Positions 47,601 to 63,635 of a DNA stretch of 64,000 nt are shown in pieces. Every line of letters starts with the position of its first letter. Positions within the stretch are counted from its first letter, which is position 1. The position numbers and the translations under genes were made by a program. Location: contig NC_135365.1 in NCBI RefSeq assembly GCF_051622035.1, positions 29,512,001-29,576,000 of the forward strand, read 5' to 3'. The notes under the pieces were generated by a model. The model was not told the DNA's origin and ran no database searches. It saw nothing but the letters and a program-made list of their open reading frames with translations. The DNA is from Arctopsyche grandis (lineage: Eukaryota; Arthropoda; Insecta; Trichoptera; Hydropsychidae).

Positions 47601-50330
47601 AAAACGTGCTTACCTCACAATACCTAACCCAACCTAACCTAACCATCACCGAAGTCAGAGAATTCGACATTGCCAAAATATCCACAAAAAGTTCTTATCC
47701 TACCAAACCTCACCCATCTGAACCTAACAATCACCAATATCAAAGAATTGGACATTGCAAAAATATCCAGAAAACGTGCTTACCTCACAATACCTAACCC
47801 AACCTAACCTAACCATCACCAAAGTCAGAGAATTCGAAATTGCCAAAATATCCACAAAAAGATCTTATCCTACCAAACCTCACCCATCTGAACCTAACCA
47901 TCACCGAAATCAAAGAATAAGACATTGCGAAAAAATCCACAAAAGGTGCTTACCTCACAATACCTAAACCAACCTAACCTAACCATCACCGAAGTCAGAG
48001 AATTCGACATTGCCAAAATATCCACAAAAAGCTCTTATCCTACCAAACCTCACCCATCTGAACCTAACCATCACCGAAATCAAAGAATAAGACATTGCGA
48101 AAAAATCCACAAAAGGTGCTTACCTCACAATACCTAAACCAACCTAACCTAACCATCACCGAAGTCAGAGAATTCGACATTGCCAAAATATCCACAAAAA
48201 GTTCTTATCCTACCAAACCTCACCCATCTGAACCTAACCATCACCGAAATCGAAGAAATGGACATTGCCAAAATATCCACAAAACGTGCTTACCTCACTA
48301 TATTTAATCCAACCTAACCTAACCATCACCGAAGTTAGAGAATTCGACATTGCCAAAATATCCACAATAAGTTATTATCCTACCAAACCTTACCCATCTG
48401 AACTTAACCATCACCGAAATCAAAGAATTGGACATTAATAAAATATCCACAAAACGTGCTTACCTCACAATACCTAACCCAACCTAACCTAACCATCACC
48501 GAAGTCAGAGAATTCGACATTGCCAAAATATCCACAAAAAGTTCTTATCCTACCAAACCTCACCCATCTGAACCTAACCATCACCGAAATCAAAGAATTG
48601 GACATTGCGAAAATATCCACAAAAGGTGCATACCTCACAATACCTAAACCAACCTAACCTCACCATCACCGAAGTCAGAGAATTTGACATTGCCAAAATA
48701 TCCACAAAAAGTTCTTATCCTACCAAACCTCACCCATCTGAACCTAACCATCACCGAAATCGAAGAAATGGACATTGCCAAAATATCCACAAAACGTGCT
48801 TATCTCACTATACCTTATCCAACCTAACCTAACCATCACCGAAAATAGAGAATTCGACATTGCCAAAATATCCACAAAAAGTTCTTATCCTACCAAACCT
48901 CACCCATCTGAACCTAACCATCACCGAAATCAAAGAATTGGACATTAATAAAATATCCACAAAACGTGCTTACCTCACAATACCTAACCCAACCTAACCT
49001 AACTATCACCGAAGTCAGAGAATTCGACATTGCCAAAATATCCACAAAAAGTTCTTATCCTACCAAACCTCACCCATCTGAACCTAACCATCACCGAAAT
49101 CAAAGAATTGGACATTGCCAAAATATCCACAAAACGTGCTTACCTCACAATACCTAACCCAACCTAACCTAACCATCACTGAAGTCAGAGAATCCAACAT
49201 TGCCAAAATATCCACAAGAAGTTCATACCCCACCAAACCTCACCCATCTGAACCTAACCATCACCGAAATCGAAGAAATAGACATTGCCAAAATATCCAC
49301 AAAACGTGCTTACCTTACTATACCTTATCCAACCTAACCTAACCATCACTAAAGTCAGAGAATTCGACATTGCCAAAATATCCACAAAAAGTTCTTATCC
49401 TACCAAACCTCACCCATCTGAACTTAACCATCACCGAAATCAAAGAATTGGACATTAATAAAATATCCACAAAACGTGCTTACCTCACAATACCTAACCC
49501 AACCTAACCTAACCATCACCGAAGTCAGAGAATTCGACATTGCCAAAATATCCACAAAAAGTTCTTATCCTACCAAACCTCACCCATCTGAACCTAACAA
49601 TCACCAATATCAAAGAATTGGACATTGCAAAAATATCCAGAAAACGTGCTTACCTCACAATACCTAACCCAACCTAACCTAACCATCACCAAAGTCAGAG
49701 AATTCGAAATTGCCAAAATATCCACAAAAAGATCTTATCCTACCAAACCTCACCCATCTGAACCTAACCATCACCGAAATCAAAGAATAAGACATTGCGA
49801 AAATATCCACAAAAGGTGCTTACCTCACAATACCTAAACCAACCTAACCTAACCATCACCGAAGTCAGAGAATTCGACATTGCCAAAATATCCACAAAAA
49901 GCTCTTATCCTACCAAACCTCACCCATCTGAACCTAACCATCACCGAAATCAAAGAATTAGACATTGCGAAAATATCCACAAAACGTGCTTACCTCACAA
50001 TACCTAACCCAACCTTACCTAACCATCACCGAAGTCAGAGAATTCGACATTGCCAAAATATCCACAAAAAGTTCTTATCCTACAAAACCTCACCCATCTG
50101 AACCTAACCATCACCGAAATCAAAGAATTGGACATTGATAAATAATCCACAAAACGTTTTTACCTCACAATACCTAACCCAACCTAACCTAACCTAACCA
50201 TCACCGAAGTCAGAGAATTCGACATTGCCAAAATATCCACAAAAAGTTTTTATCCTACCAAACCTCACCCATCTGAACTTAACCATCACCGAAATCAAAG
50301 AATTGGACATTAATAAAATATCCACAAAAC

Positions 50331-51370
50331 GTGCTTACCTCACAATACCTAACCCAACCTAACCTAACCATCACCGAAGTCAGAGAATTCGAAATTGCCA
50401 AAATATCCACAAAAAGTTCTTATCCTACCAAACCTCACCCATCTGAACCTAACCATCACCGAAATCGAAGAAATGGACATTGCCAAAATATCCACAAAAC
50501 GTGCTTATCTCACTATACCTTATCCAACCTAACCTAACCATCACCGAAAATAGAGAATTCGACATTGCCAAAATATCCACAAAAAGTTCTTATCCTACCA
50601 AACCTCACCCATCTGAACCTAACCATCACCGAAATCAAAGAATTGGACATTAATAAAATATCCACAAAACGTGCTTACCTCACAATACCTAACCCAACCT
50701 AACCTAACTATCACTGAAGTCAGAGAATTCGACATTGCCAAAATATCCACAAAAAGTTCTTATCCTACCAAACCTCACCCATCTGAACCTAACCATCACC
50801 GAAATCAAAGAATTAGACATTGCGAAAATATCCACAAAACGTGCTTACCTCACAATACCTAACCCAACCTTACCTAACCATCACCGAAGTCAGAGAATTC
50901 GACATTGCCAAAATATCCACAAAAAGTTCTTATCCTACAAAACCTCACCCATCTGAACCTAACCATCACCGAAATCAAAGAATTGGACATTGATAAATAA
51001 TCCACAAAACGTTTTTACCTCACAATACCTAACCCAACCTAACCTAACCTAACCATCACCGAAGTCAGAGAATTTGACATTGCCAAAATATCCACAAAAA
51101 GTTCTTATCCTACCAAACCTCACCCATCTGAACTTAACCATCACCGAAATCAAAGAATTGGACATTAATAAAATATCCACAAAACGTGCTTACCTCACAA
51201 TACCTAACCCAACCTAACCTAACCATCACCGAAGTCAGAGAATTCGAAATTGCCAAAATATCCACAAAAAGTTCTTATCCTACCAAACCTCACCCATCTG
51301 AACCTAAATATCACCGAAATCAAAGAATTGGACATTGCGAAAATAACCACAAAACGTGCTTACCTCACAA
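50331..51370. repeat. 855-bp higher-order unit in satellite B
   Basis: The variant unit carrying GAATTCGAAATTGCC recurs 855 bp apart at 50331/51186 and again at 56981/57836 and 61750/62605. 855 is five 170-bp dimers plus 5, and the extra 5 is one added CCTAA pentamer per higher-order unit. Confidence 0.7.
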
Positions 51371-54300
51371 TACCTAACCCAACCTTTCCTAACCATCACC
51401 GAAGTCAGAGAATTCGACATTGCCAAAATATCCACAAAAAGTTCTTATCATACCAAACCTCACCCATCTGAACCTAACCATCACCGAAATCAAAGAATTC
51501 GACATTGCCAAAATATCCACAAAACGTGCTTACCTCACAAAACCTAACCTAACCTAACCTAACCATCACCGAAGTCAGAGAATTCAACATTGCCAAAATA
51601 TCCACAAAAAGTTCATACCCCACCAAACCTCACCCATCTGAACCTAACCATCACCGAAATCGAAGAAATGGACATTGCCAAAATATCCACAAAACGTGCT
51701 TATCTCACTATACCTTATCCAACCTAACCTAACCATCACCGAAAATAGAGAATTCGACATTGCCAAAATATCCACAAAAAGTTCTTATCCTACCAAACCT
51801 CACCCATCTGAACCTAACCATCACCGAAATCAAAGAATTGGACATTAATAAAATATCCACAAAACGTGCTTACCTCACAATACCTAACCCAACCTAACCT
51901 AACTATCACTGAAGTCAGAGAATTCGACATTGCCAAAATATCCACAAAAAGTTCTTATCCTACAAAACCTCACCCATCTGAACCTAACCATCACCGAAAT
52001 CAAAGAATTGGACATTGATAAATAATCCACAAAACGTTTTTACCTCACAATACCTAACCCAACCTAACCTAACCTAACCATCACCGAAGTCAGAGAATTT
52101 GACATTGCCAAAATATCCACAAAAAGTTCTTATCCTACCAAACCTCACCCATCTGAACTTAACCATCACCGAAATCAAAGAATTGGACATTAATAAAATA
52201 TCCACAAAACGTGCTTACCTCACAATACCTAACCCAACCTAACCTAACCATCACCGAAGTCAGAGAATTCGAAATTGCCAAAATATCCACAAAAAGTTCT
52301 TATCCTACCAAACCTCACCCATCTGAACCTAACCATCACCGAAATCAAAGAATTGGACATAGCGAAAATAACCACAAAACGTGCTTACCTCACAATACTT
52401 AACCCAACCTTACCTAACCATCACCGAAGTCAGAGAATTCGACATTGCCAAAATATCCACAAAAAGTTCTTATCATACCAAACCTCACCCAACTGAACCT
52501 AACCATCACCGAAATCAAAGAATTCGACATTGCCAAAATATCCACAAAACGTGCTTACCTCACAATACCTAACCTAACCTAACCTAACCATCACCGAAGT
52601 CAGAGAATTCGACATTGCCAAAATATCCACAAAAAGTTCTTATCCTACCAAACCTCACCCATCTGAACCTAACCATCACCGAAATCAAAGAATTAGACAT
52701 TGCAGAAATATCCACAAAACGTGCTTACCTCACAATACCTAACCTAACCTAACCTAACCATCACCGAAGTCAGAGAATTCGACATTGCCAAAATATCCAC
52801 AAAAAGTTCTTATCCTACCAAACCTCACCCATCTGAACCTAACCATCACCGAAATCAAAGAATTGGACATTGCGAAAATATCCACAAAAGGTGCTTACCT
52901 CACAATACCTAACCCAACCTAACCTAACCATCACCGAAGTCAGAGAATTCGAAATTGCCAAAATATCCACAAAAAGTTCTTATCCTACCAAACCTCACCC
53001 ATCTGAACCTAACCATCACCGAAATCGAAGAAATGGACATTGCCAAAATATCCACAAAACGTGCTTATCTCACTATACCTTATCCAACCTAACCTAACCA
53101 TCACCGAAAATAGAGAATTCGACATTGCCAAAATATCCACAAAAAGTTCTTATCCTACCAAACCTCACCCATCTGAACCTAACCATCACCGAAATCAAAG
53201 AATTGGACATTAATAAAATATCCACAAAACGTGCTTACCTCACAATACCTAACCCAACCTAACCTAACTATCACTGAAGTCAGAGAATTCGACATTGCCA
53301 AAATATCCACAAAAAGTTCTTATCCTACCAAACCTCACCCATCTGAACCTAACCATCACCGAAATCAAAGAATAAGACATTGCGAAAATATCCACAAAAC
53401 GTGCTTACCTCACAATACCTAACCCAACCTTACCTAACCATCACCGAAGTCAGAGAATTCGACATTGCCAAAATATCCACAAAAAGTTCTTATCCTACAA
53501 AACCTCACCCATCTGAACCTAACCATCACCGAAATCAAAGAATTGGACATTGATAAATAATCCACAAAACGTTTTTACCTCACAATACCTAACCCAACCT
53601 AACCTAACCTAACCATCACCAAAGTCAGAGAATTTGACATTGCCAAAATATCCACAAAAAGTTCTTATCCTACCAAACCTCACCCATCTGAACTTAACCA
53701 TCACCGAAATCAAAGAATTGGACATTAATAAAATATCCACAAAACGTGCTTACCTCACAATACCTAACCCAACCTAACCTAACCATCACCGAAGTCAGAG
53801 AATTCGAAATTGCCAAAATATCCACAAAAAGTTCTTATCCTACCAAACCTCACCCATCTGAACCTAACCATCACCAAAATCAAAGAATTCGACATTGCCA
53901 AAATATCCACAAAACGTGCTTACCTCACAAAACCTAACCTAACCTAACCTAACCATCACCGAAGTCAGAGAATTCGAAATTGCCAAAATATCCACAAAAA
54001 GTTCATACCCCACCAAACCTCACCCATCTGAACCTAACCATCACCGAAATCGAAGAAATGGACATTGCCAAAATATCCACAAAACGTGCTTATCTCACTA
54101 TACCTTATCCAACCTAACCTAACCATCACCGAAAATAGAGAATTCGACATTGCCAAAATATCCACAAAAAGTTCTTATCCTACCAAACCTCACCCATCTG
54201 AACCTAACCATCACCGAAATCAAAGAATTGGACATTAATAAAATATCCACAAAACGTGCTTACCTCACAATACCTAACCCAACCTAACCTAACTATCACT

Positions 54301-54534
54301 GAAGTCAGAGAATTCGACATTGCCAAAATATCCACAAAAAGTTCTTATCATACCAAACCTCACCCAACTGAACCTAACCATCACCGAAATCAAAGAATTC
54401 GACATTGCCAAAATATCCACAAAACGTGCTTACCTCACAATACCTAACCTAACCTAACCTAACCATCACCGAAGTCAGAGAATTCGACATTGCCAAAATA
54501 TCCACAAAAAGTTCTTATCCTACCAAACCTCACC

Positions 54535-57500
54535 CATCTGAACCTAACCATCACCGAAATCAAAGAATTAGACATTGCGAAAATATCCACAAAACGTGCT
54601 TACCTCACAATACCTAACCTAACCTAACCTAACCATCACCGAAGTCAGAGAATTCGACATTGCCAAAATATCCACAAAAAGTTCTTATCCTACCAAACCT
54701 CACCCATCTGAACCTAACCATCACCGAAATCAAAGAATTGGACATTGCGAAAATATCCACAAAAGGTGCTTACCTCACAATACCTAACCCAACCTAACCT
54801 AACCATCACCGAAGTCAGAGAATTCGAAATTGCCAAAATATCCACAAAAAGTTCTTATCCTACCAAACCTCACCCATCTGAACCTAACCATCACCGAAAT
54901 CGAAGAAATGGACATTGCCAAAATATCCACAAAACGTGCTTATCTCACTATACCGTATCCAACCTAACCTAACCATCACCGAAAATAGAGAATTCGACAT
55001 TGCCAAAATATCCACAAAAAGTTCTTATCCTACCAAACCTCACCCAACTGAACCTAACCATCACCGAAATCAAAGAATTGGACATTAATAAAATATCCAC
55101 AAAACGTGCTTACCTCAAAATACCTAACCCAACCTTACTTTACCATCACCGAAGTCAGAGAATTCGACATTGCCAAAATATCCACAAAAAGTTCTTATCC
55201 TACCAAACCTCACCCATCTGAACCTAACCATCACCGAAATCAAAGAATTGGACATTGCCAAAATATCCACAAAACGTGCTTACCTCACAATACCTAACCC
55301 AACCTAACCTAACCATCACTGAAGTCAGAGAATCCAACATTGCCAAAATATCCACAAGAAGTTCGTACCCCACCAAACCTCACATATCTGAACCTAACCA
55401 TCACCGAAATCGAAGAAATGGACATTGCCAAAATATCCACAAAACGTGCTTACCTCACTATACTTTATCCAACCTAACCTAACCATCACCAAAGTTAGAG
55501 AATTCGACATTGCCAAAATATCCATAATAAGTTATTATCCTACCAAACCTTACCCATCTGAACTTAACCATCACCGAAATCAAAGAATTGGACATTAATA
55601 AAATATCCACAAAACGTGCTTACCTCACAATACCTAACCCAACCTAACCTAACCATCACCGAAGTCAGAGAATTCAACTTTGCCAAAATATCCACAAAAA
55701 GTTCTTATCCTACCAAACCTCACCCATCTGAACCTAACCATCACCGAAATCAAAGAATTGGACATTGCGAAAATATCCACAAAAGGTGCTTACCTCACAA
55801 TACCTAAACAGACCTAACCTAACCATCACCGAAGTCAGAGAATTTGACATTGCCAAAATATCCACAAAAAGTTCTTATCCTACCAAACCTCACCCATCTG
55901 AACCTAAATATCAACGAAATCAAAGAATTGGACATTGCGAAAATAACCACAAAACGTGCTTACCTCACAATACCTAACCCAACCTTACCTAACCATCACC
56001 GAAGTCAGAGAATTCGACATTGCCAAAATATCCACAAAAAGTTCTTATCATACCAAACCTCACCCATCTGAACCTAACCATCACCGAAATCAAAGAATTC
56101 GACATTGCCAAAATATCCACAAAACGTGCTTACCTCACAAAACCTAACCTAACCTAACCTAACCATCACCGAAGTCAGAGAATTCAACATTGCCAAAATA
56201 TCCACAAAAAGTTCATACCCCACCAAACCTCACCCATCTGAACCTAACCATCACCGAAATCGAAGAAATGGACATTGCCAAAATATCCACAAAACGTGCT
56301 TATCTCACTATACCTTATCCAACCTAACCTAACCATCACCGAAAATAGAGAATTCGACATTGCCAAAATATCCACAAAAAGTTCTTATCCTACCAAACCT
56401 CACCCATCTGAACCTAACCATCACCGAAATCAAAGAATTGGACATTAATAAAATATCCACAAAACGTGCTTACCTCACAATACCTAACCCAACCTAACCT
56501 AACTATCACTGAAGTCAGAGAATTCGACATTGCCAAAATATCCACAAAAAGTTCTTATCCTACCAAACCTCACCCATCTGAACCTAACCATCACCGAAAT
56601 CAAAGAATTAGACATTGCGAAAATATCCACAAAACGTGCTTACCTCACAATACCTAACCCAACCTTACCTAACCATCACCGAAGTCAGAGAATTCGACAT
56701 TGCCAAAATATCCACAAAAAGTTCTTATCCTACAAAACCTCACCCATCTGAACCTAACCATCACCGAAATCAAAGAATTGGACATTGATAAATAATCCAC
56801 AAAACGTTTTTACCTCACAATACCTAACCCAACCTAACCTAACCTAACCATCACCGAAGTCAGAGAATTCGACATTGCCAAAATATCCACAAAAAGTTCT
56901 TATCCTACCAAACCTCACCCATCTGAACTTAACCATCACCGAAATCAAAGAATTGGACATTAATAAAATATCCACAAAACGTGCTTACCTCACAATACCT
57001 AACCCAACCTAACCTAACCATCACCGAAGTCAGAGAATTCGAAATTGCCAAAATATCCACAAAAAGTTCTTATCCTACCAAACCTCACCCATCTGAACCT
57101 AACCATCACCGAAATCGAAGAAATGGACATTGCCAAAATATCCACAAAACGTGCTTATCTCACTATACCTTATCCAACCTAACCTTACCATCACCGAAAA
57201 TAGAGAATTCGACATTGCCAAAATATCCACAAAAAGTTCTTATCCTACCAAACCTCACCCATCTGAACCTAACCATCACCGAAATCAAAGAATTGGACAT
57301 TAATAAAATATCCACAAAACGTGCTTACCTCACAATACCTAACCCAACCTAACCTAACTATCACTGAAGTCAGAGAATTCGACATTGCCAAAATATCCAC
57401 AAAAAGTTCTTATCCTACCAAACCTCACCCATCTGAACCTAACCATCACCGAAATCAAAGAATTAGACATTGCGAAAATATCCACAAAACGTGCTTACCT

Positions 57501-58865
57501 CACAATACCTAACCCAACCTTACCTAACCATCACCGAAGTCAGAGAATTCGACATTGCCAAAATATCCACAAAAAGTTCTTATCCTACAAAACCTCACCC
57601 ATCTGAACCTAACCATCACCGAAATCAAAGAATTGGACATTGATAAATAATCCACAAAACGTTTTTACCTCACAATACCTAACCCAACCTAACCTAACCT
57701 AACCATCACCGAAGTCAGAGAATTTGACATTGCCAAAATATCCACAAAAAGTTCTTATCCTACCAAACCTCACCCATCTGAACTTAACCATCACCGAAAT
57801 CAAAGAATTGGACATTAATAAAATATCCACAAAACGTGCTTACCTCACAATACCTAACCCAACCTAACCTAACCATCACCGAAGTCAGAGAATTCGAAAT
57901 TGCCAAAATATCCACAAAAAGTTCTTATCCTACCAAACCTCACCCATCTGAACCTAACCATCACCGAAATCAAAGAATTGGACATAGCGAAAATAACCAC
58001 AAAACGTGCTTACCTCACAATACTTAACCCAACCTTACCTAACCATCACCGAAGTCAGAGAATTCGACATTGCCAAAATATCCACAAAAAGTTCTTATCA
58101 TACCAAACCTCACCCATCTGAACCTAACCATCACCGAAATCAAAGAATTCGACATTGCCAAAATATCCACAAAACGTGCTTACCTCACAATACCTAACCT
58201 AACCTAACCTAACCATCACCGAAGTCAGAGAATTCGACATTGCCAAAATATCCACAAAAAGTTCTTATCCTACCAAACCTCACCCATCTGAACCTAACCA
58301 TCACCGAATCAAAGAATTGGACATAGCGAAAATATCCACAAAACGTGCTTACCTCACAATACCTAACCTAACCTAACCTAACCATCACCGAAGTCAGAGA
58401 ATTCGACATTGCCAAAATATCCACAAAAAGTTCTTATCCTACCAAACCTCACCCATCTGAACCTAACCATCACCGAAATCAAAGAATTGGACATTGCGAA
58501 AATATCCACAAAAGGTGCTTACCTCACAATACCTAAACCAACCTAACCTTACCATCACCGAAGTCAGAGAATTTGACATTGCCAAAATATCCACAAAAAG
58601 TTCTTATCCTACCAAACCTCACCCATCTGAACCTAAATATCACCAAAATCAAAGAAATGGAGATTGCGAAAATAACCACAAAACGTGCTATCCTCACAAT
58701 ACCTAACCCAACCTTACCTAACCATCACCGAAGTCAGAGAATTCGACATTGCCAAAATATCCACAAAAAGTTCTTATCATACCAAACCTCATCCATCTGA
58801 ACCTAACCATCACCGAAATCGAAGAAATGGACATTGCCAAAATATTCACAAAACGTGCTTATCTC
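54535..58865. repeat. Large duplicated satellite block, copy 1
   Basis: This block recurs at 59304-63635 with an offset of 4769 bp (4770 after a one-base deletion at about 58306 in this copy). Rare variants shared by both copies at that offset include ACCGTATCC (54952/59721), TTACTTTACC (55135/59904), CACATATCTG (55381/60150), CCATAATAAG (55521/60290), AAACAGACC (55806/60575) and TCAACGAAAT (55911/60680). Confidence 0.85.
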
Positions 58866-59303
58866 ACAATACCTAACCTAACCTAACCTAACCATCACCG
58901 AAGTCAGAGAATTCGACATTGCCAAAATATCCACAAAAAGTTCTTATCCTACCAAACCTCACCCATCTGAACCTAACCATCACCGAAATCAAAGAATTGG
59001 ACATTGCGAAAATATCCACAAAAGGTGCTTACCTCACAATACCTAAACCAACCTAACCTAACCATCACCGAAGTCAGAGAATTTGACATTGCCAAAATAT
59101 CCACAAAAAGTTCTTATCCTACCAAACCTCACCCATCTGAACCTAAATATCACCAAAATCAAAGAAATGGAGATTGCGAAAATAACCACAAAACGTGCTA
59201 TCCTCACAATACCTAACCCAACCTTACCTAACCATCACCGAAGTCAGAGAATTCGACATTGCCAAAATATCCACAAAAAGTTCTTATCATACCAAACCTC
59301 ATC

Positions 59304-62300
59304 CATCTGAACCTAACCATCACCGAAATCAAAGAATTAGACATTGCGAAAATATCCACAAAACGTGCTTACCTCACAATACCTAACCTAACCTAACCTA
59401 ACCATCACCGAAGTCAGAGAATTCGACATTGCCAAAATATCCACAAAAAGTTCTTATCCTACCAAACCTCACCCATCTGAACCTAACCATCACCGAAATC
59501 AAAGAATTGGACATTGCGAAAATATCCACAAAAGGTGCTTACCTCACAATACCTAACCCAACCTAACCTAACCATCACCGAAGTCAGAGAATTCGAAATT
59601 GCCAAAATATCCACAAAAAGTTCTTATCCTACCAAACCTCACCCATCTGAACCTAACCATCACCGAAATCGAAGAAATGGACATTGCCAAAATATCCACA
59701 AAACGTGCTTATCTCACTATACCGTATCCAACCTAACCTAACCATCACCGAAAATAGAGAATTCGACATTGCCAAAATATCCACAAAAAGTTCTTATCCT
59801 ACCAAACCTCACCCAACTGAACCTAACCATCACCGAAATCAAAGAATTGGACATTAATAAAATATCCACAAAACGTGCTTACCTCAAAATACCTAACCCA
59901 ACCTTACTTTACCATCACCGAAGTCAGAGAATTCGACATTGCCAAAATATCCACAAAAAGTTCTTATCCTACCAAACCTCACCCATCTGAACCTAACCAT
60001 CACCGAAATCAAAGAATTGGACATTGCCAAAATATCCACAAAACGTGCTTACCTCACAATACCTAACCCAACCTAACCTAACCATCACTGAAGTCAGAGA
60101 ATCCAACATTGCCAAAATATCCACAAGAAGTTCGTACCCCACCAAACCTCACATATCTGAACCTAACCATCACCGAAATCGAAGAAATGGACATTGCCAA
60201 AATATCCACAAAACGTGCTTACCTCACTATACTTTATCCAACCTAACCTAACCATCACCAAAGTTAGAGAATTCGACATTGCCAAAATATCCATAATAAG
60301 TTATTATCCTACCAAACCTTACCCATCTGAACTTAACCATCACCGAAATCAAAGAATTGGACATTAATAAAATATCCACAAAACGTGCTTACCTCACAAT
60401 ACCTAACCCAACCTAACCTAACCATCACCGAAGTCAGAGAATTCAACTTTGCCAAAATATCCACAAAAAGTTCTTATCCTACCAAACCTCACCCATCTGA
60501 ACCTAACCATCACCGAAATCAAAGAATTGGACATTGCGAAAATATCCACAAAAGGTGCTTACCTCACAATACCTAAACAGACCTAACCTAACCATCACCG
60601 AAGTCAGAGAATTTGACATTGCCAAAATATCCACAAAAAGTTCTTATCCTACCAAACCTCACCCATCTGAACCTAAATATCAACGAAATCAAAGAATTGG
60701 ACATTGCGAAAATAACCACAAAACGTGCTTACCTCACAATACCTAACCCAACCTTACCTAACCATCACCGAAGTCAGAGAATTCGACATTGCCAAAATAT
60801 CCACAAAAAGTTCTTATCATACCAAACCTCACCCATCTGAACCTAACCATCACCGAAATCAAAGAATTCGACATTGCCAAAATATCCACAAAACGTGCTT
60901 ACCTCACAAAACCTAACCTAACCTAACCTAACCATCACCGAAGTCAGAGAATTCAACATTGCCAAAATATCCACAAAAAGTTCATACCCCACCAAACCTC
61001 ACCCATCTGAACCTAACCATCACCGAAATCGAAGAAATGGACATTGCCAAAATATCCACAAAACGTGCTTATCTCACTATACCTTATCCAACCTAACCTA
61101 ACCATCACCGAAAATAGAGAATTCGACATTGCCAAAATATCCACAAAAAGTTCTTATCCTACCAAACCTCACCCATCTGAACCTAACCATCACCGAAATC
61201 AAAGAATTGGACATTAATAAAATATCCACAAAACGTGCTTACCTCACAATACCTAACCCAACCTAACCTAACTATCACTGAAGTCAGAGAATTCGACATT
61301 GCCAAAATATCCACAAAAAGTTCTTATCCTACCAAACCTCACCCATCTGAACCTAACCATCACCGAAATCAAAGAATTAGACATTGCGAAAATATCCACA
61401 AAACGTGCTTACCTCACAATACCTAACCCAACCTTACCTAACCATCACCGAAGTCAGAGAATTCGACATTGCCAAAATATCCACAAAAAGTTCTTATCCT
61501 ACAAAACCTCACCCATCTGAACCTAACCATCACCGAAATCAAAGAATTGGACATTGATAAATAATCCACAAAACGTTTTTACCTCACAATACCTAACCCA
61601 ACCTAACCTAACCTAACCATCACCGAAGTCAGAGAATTCGACATTGCCAAAATATCCACAAAAAGTTCTTATCCTACCAAACCTCACCCATCTGAACTTA
61701 ACCATCACCGAAATCAAAGAATTGGACATTAATAAAATATCCACAAAACGTGCTTACCTCACAATACCTAACCCAACCTAACCTAACCATCACCGAAGTC
61801 AGAGAATTCGAAATTGCCAAAATATCCACAAAAAGTTCTTATCCTACCAAACCTCACCCATCTGAACCTAACCATCACCGAAATCGAAGAAATGGACATT
61901 GCCAAAATATCCACAAAACGTGCTTATCTCACTATACCTTATCCAACCTAACCTTACCATCACCGAAAATAGAGAATTCGACATTGCCAAAATATCCACA
62001 AAAAGTTCTTATCCTACCAAACCTCACCCATCTGAACCTAACCATCACCGAAATCAAAGAATTGGACATTAATAAAATATCCACAAAACGTGCTTACCTC
62101 ACAATACCTAACCCAACCTAACCTAACTATCACTGAAGTCAGAGAATTCGACATTGCCAAAATATCCACAAAAAGTTCTTATCCTACCAAACCTCACCCA
62201 TCTGAACCTAACCATCACCGAAATCAAAGAATTAGACATTGCGAAAATATCCACAAAACGTGCTTACCTCACAATACCTAACCCAACCTTACCTAACCAT

Positions 62301-63635
62301 CACCGAAGTCAGAGAATTCGACATTGCCAAAATATCCACAAAAAGTTCTTATCCTACAAAACCTCACCCATCTGAACCTAACCATCACCGAAATCAAAGA
62401 ATTGGACATTGATAAATAATCCACAAAACGTTTTTACCTCACAATACCTAACCCAACCTAACCTAACCTAACCATCACCGAAGTCAGAGAATTTGACATT
62501 GCCAAAATATCCACAAAAAGTTCTTATCCTACCAAACCTCACCCATCTGAACTTAACCATCACCGAAATCAAAGAATTGGACATTAATAAAATATCCACA
62601 AAACGTGCTTACCTCACAATACCTAACCCAACCTAACCTAACCATCACCGAAGTCAGAGAATTCGAAATTGCCAAAATATCCACAAAAAGTTCTTATCCT
62701 ACCAAACCTCACCCATCTGAACCTAACCATCACCGAAATCAAAGAATTGGACATAGCGAAAATAACCACAAAACGTGCTTACCTCACAATACTTAACCCA
62801 ACCTTACCTAACCATCACCGAAGTCAGAGAATTCGACATTGCCAAAATATCCACAAAAAGTTCTTATCATACCAAACCTCACCCATCTGAACCTAACCAT
62901 CACCGAAATCAAAGAATTCGACATTGCCAAAATATCCACAAAACGTGCTTACCTCACAATACCTAACCTAACCTAACCTAACCATCACCGAAGTCAGAGA
63001 ATTCGACATTGCCAAAATATCCACAAAAAGTTCTTATCCTACCAAACCTCACCCATCTGAACCTAACCATCACCGAAATCAAAGAATTGGACATAGCGAA
63101 AATATCCACAAAACGTGCTTACCTCACAATACCTAACCTAACCTAACCTAACCATCACCGAAGTCAGAGAATTCGACATTGCCAAAATATCCACAAAAAG
63201 TTCTTATCCTACCAAACCTCACCCATCTGAACCTAACCATCACCGAAATCAAAGAATTGGACATTGCGAAAATATCCACAAAAGGTGCTTACCTCACAAT
63301 ACCTAAACCAACCTAACCTAACCATCACCGAAGTCAGAGAATTTGACATTGCCAAAATATCCACAAAAAGTTCTTATCCTACCAAACCTCACCCATCTGA
63401 ACCTAAATATCACCAAAATCAAAGAAATGGAGATTGCGAAAATAACCACAAAACGTGCTATCCTCACAATACCTAACCCAACCTTACCTAACCATCACCG
63501 AAGTCAGAGAATTCGACATTGCCAAAATATCCACAAAAAGTTCTTATCATACCAAACCTCATCCATCTGAACCTAACCATCACCGAAATCGAAGAAATGG
63601 ACATTGCCAAAATATTCACAAAACGTGCTTATCTC
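59304..63635. repeat. Large duplicated satellite block, copy 2
   Basis: Second copy of the block above. The match stops at about 63635, where this copy continues with ACTATACCTTATCC and copy 1 with ACAATACCTAACC. The two copies are not adjacent end to end: about 440 bp of other satellite units (58866-59303) separate them. Confidence 0.85.
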
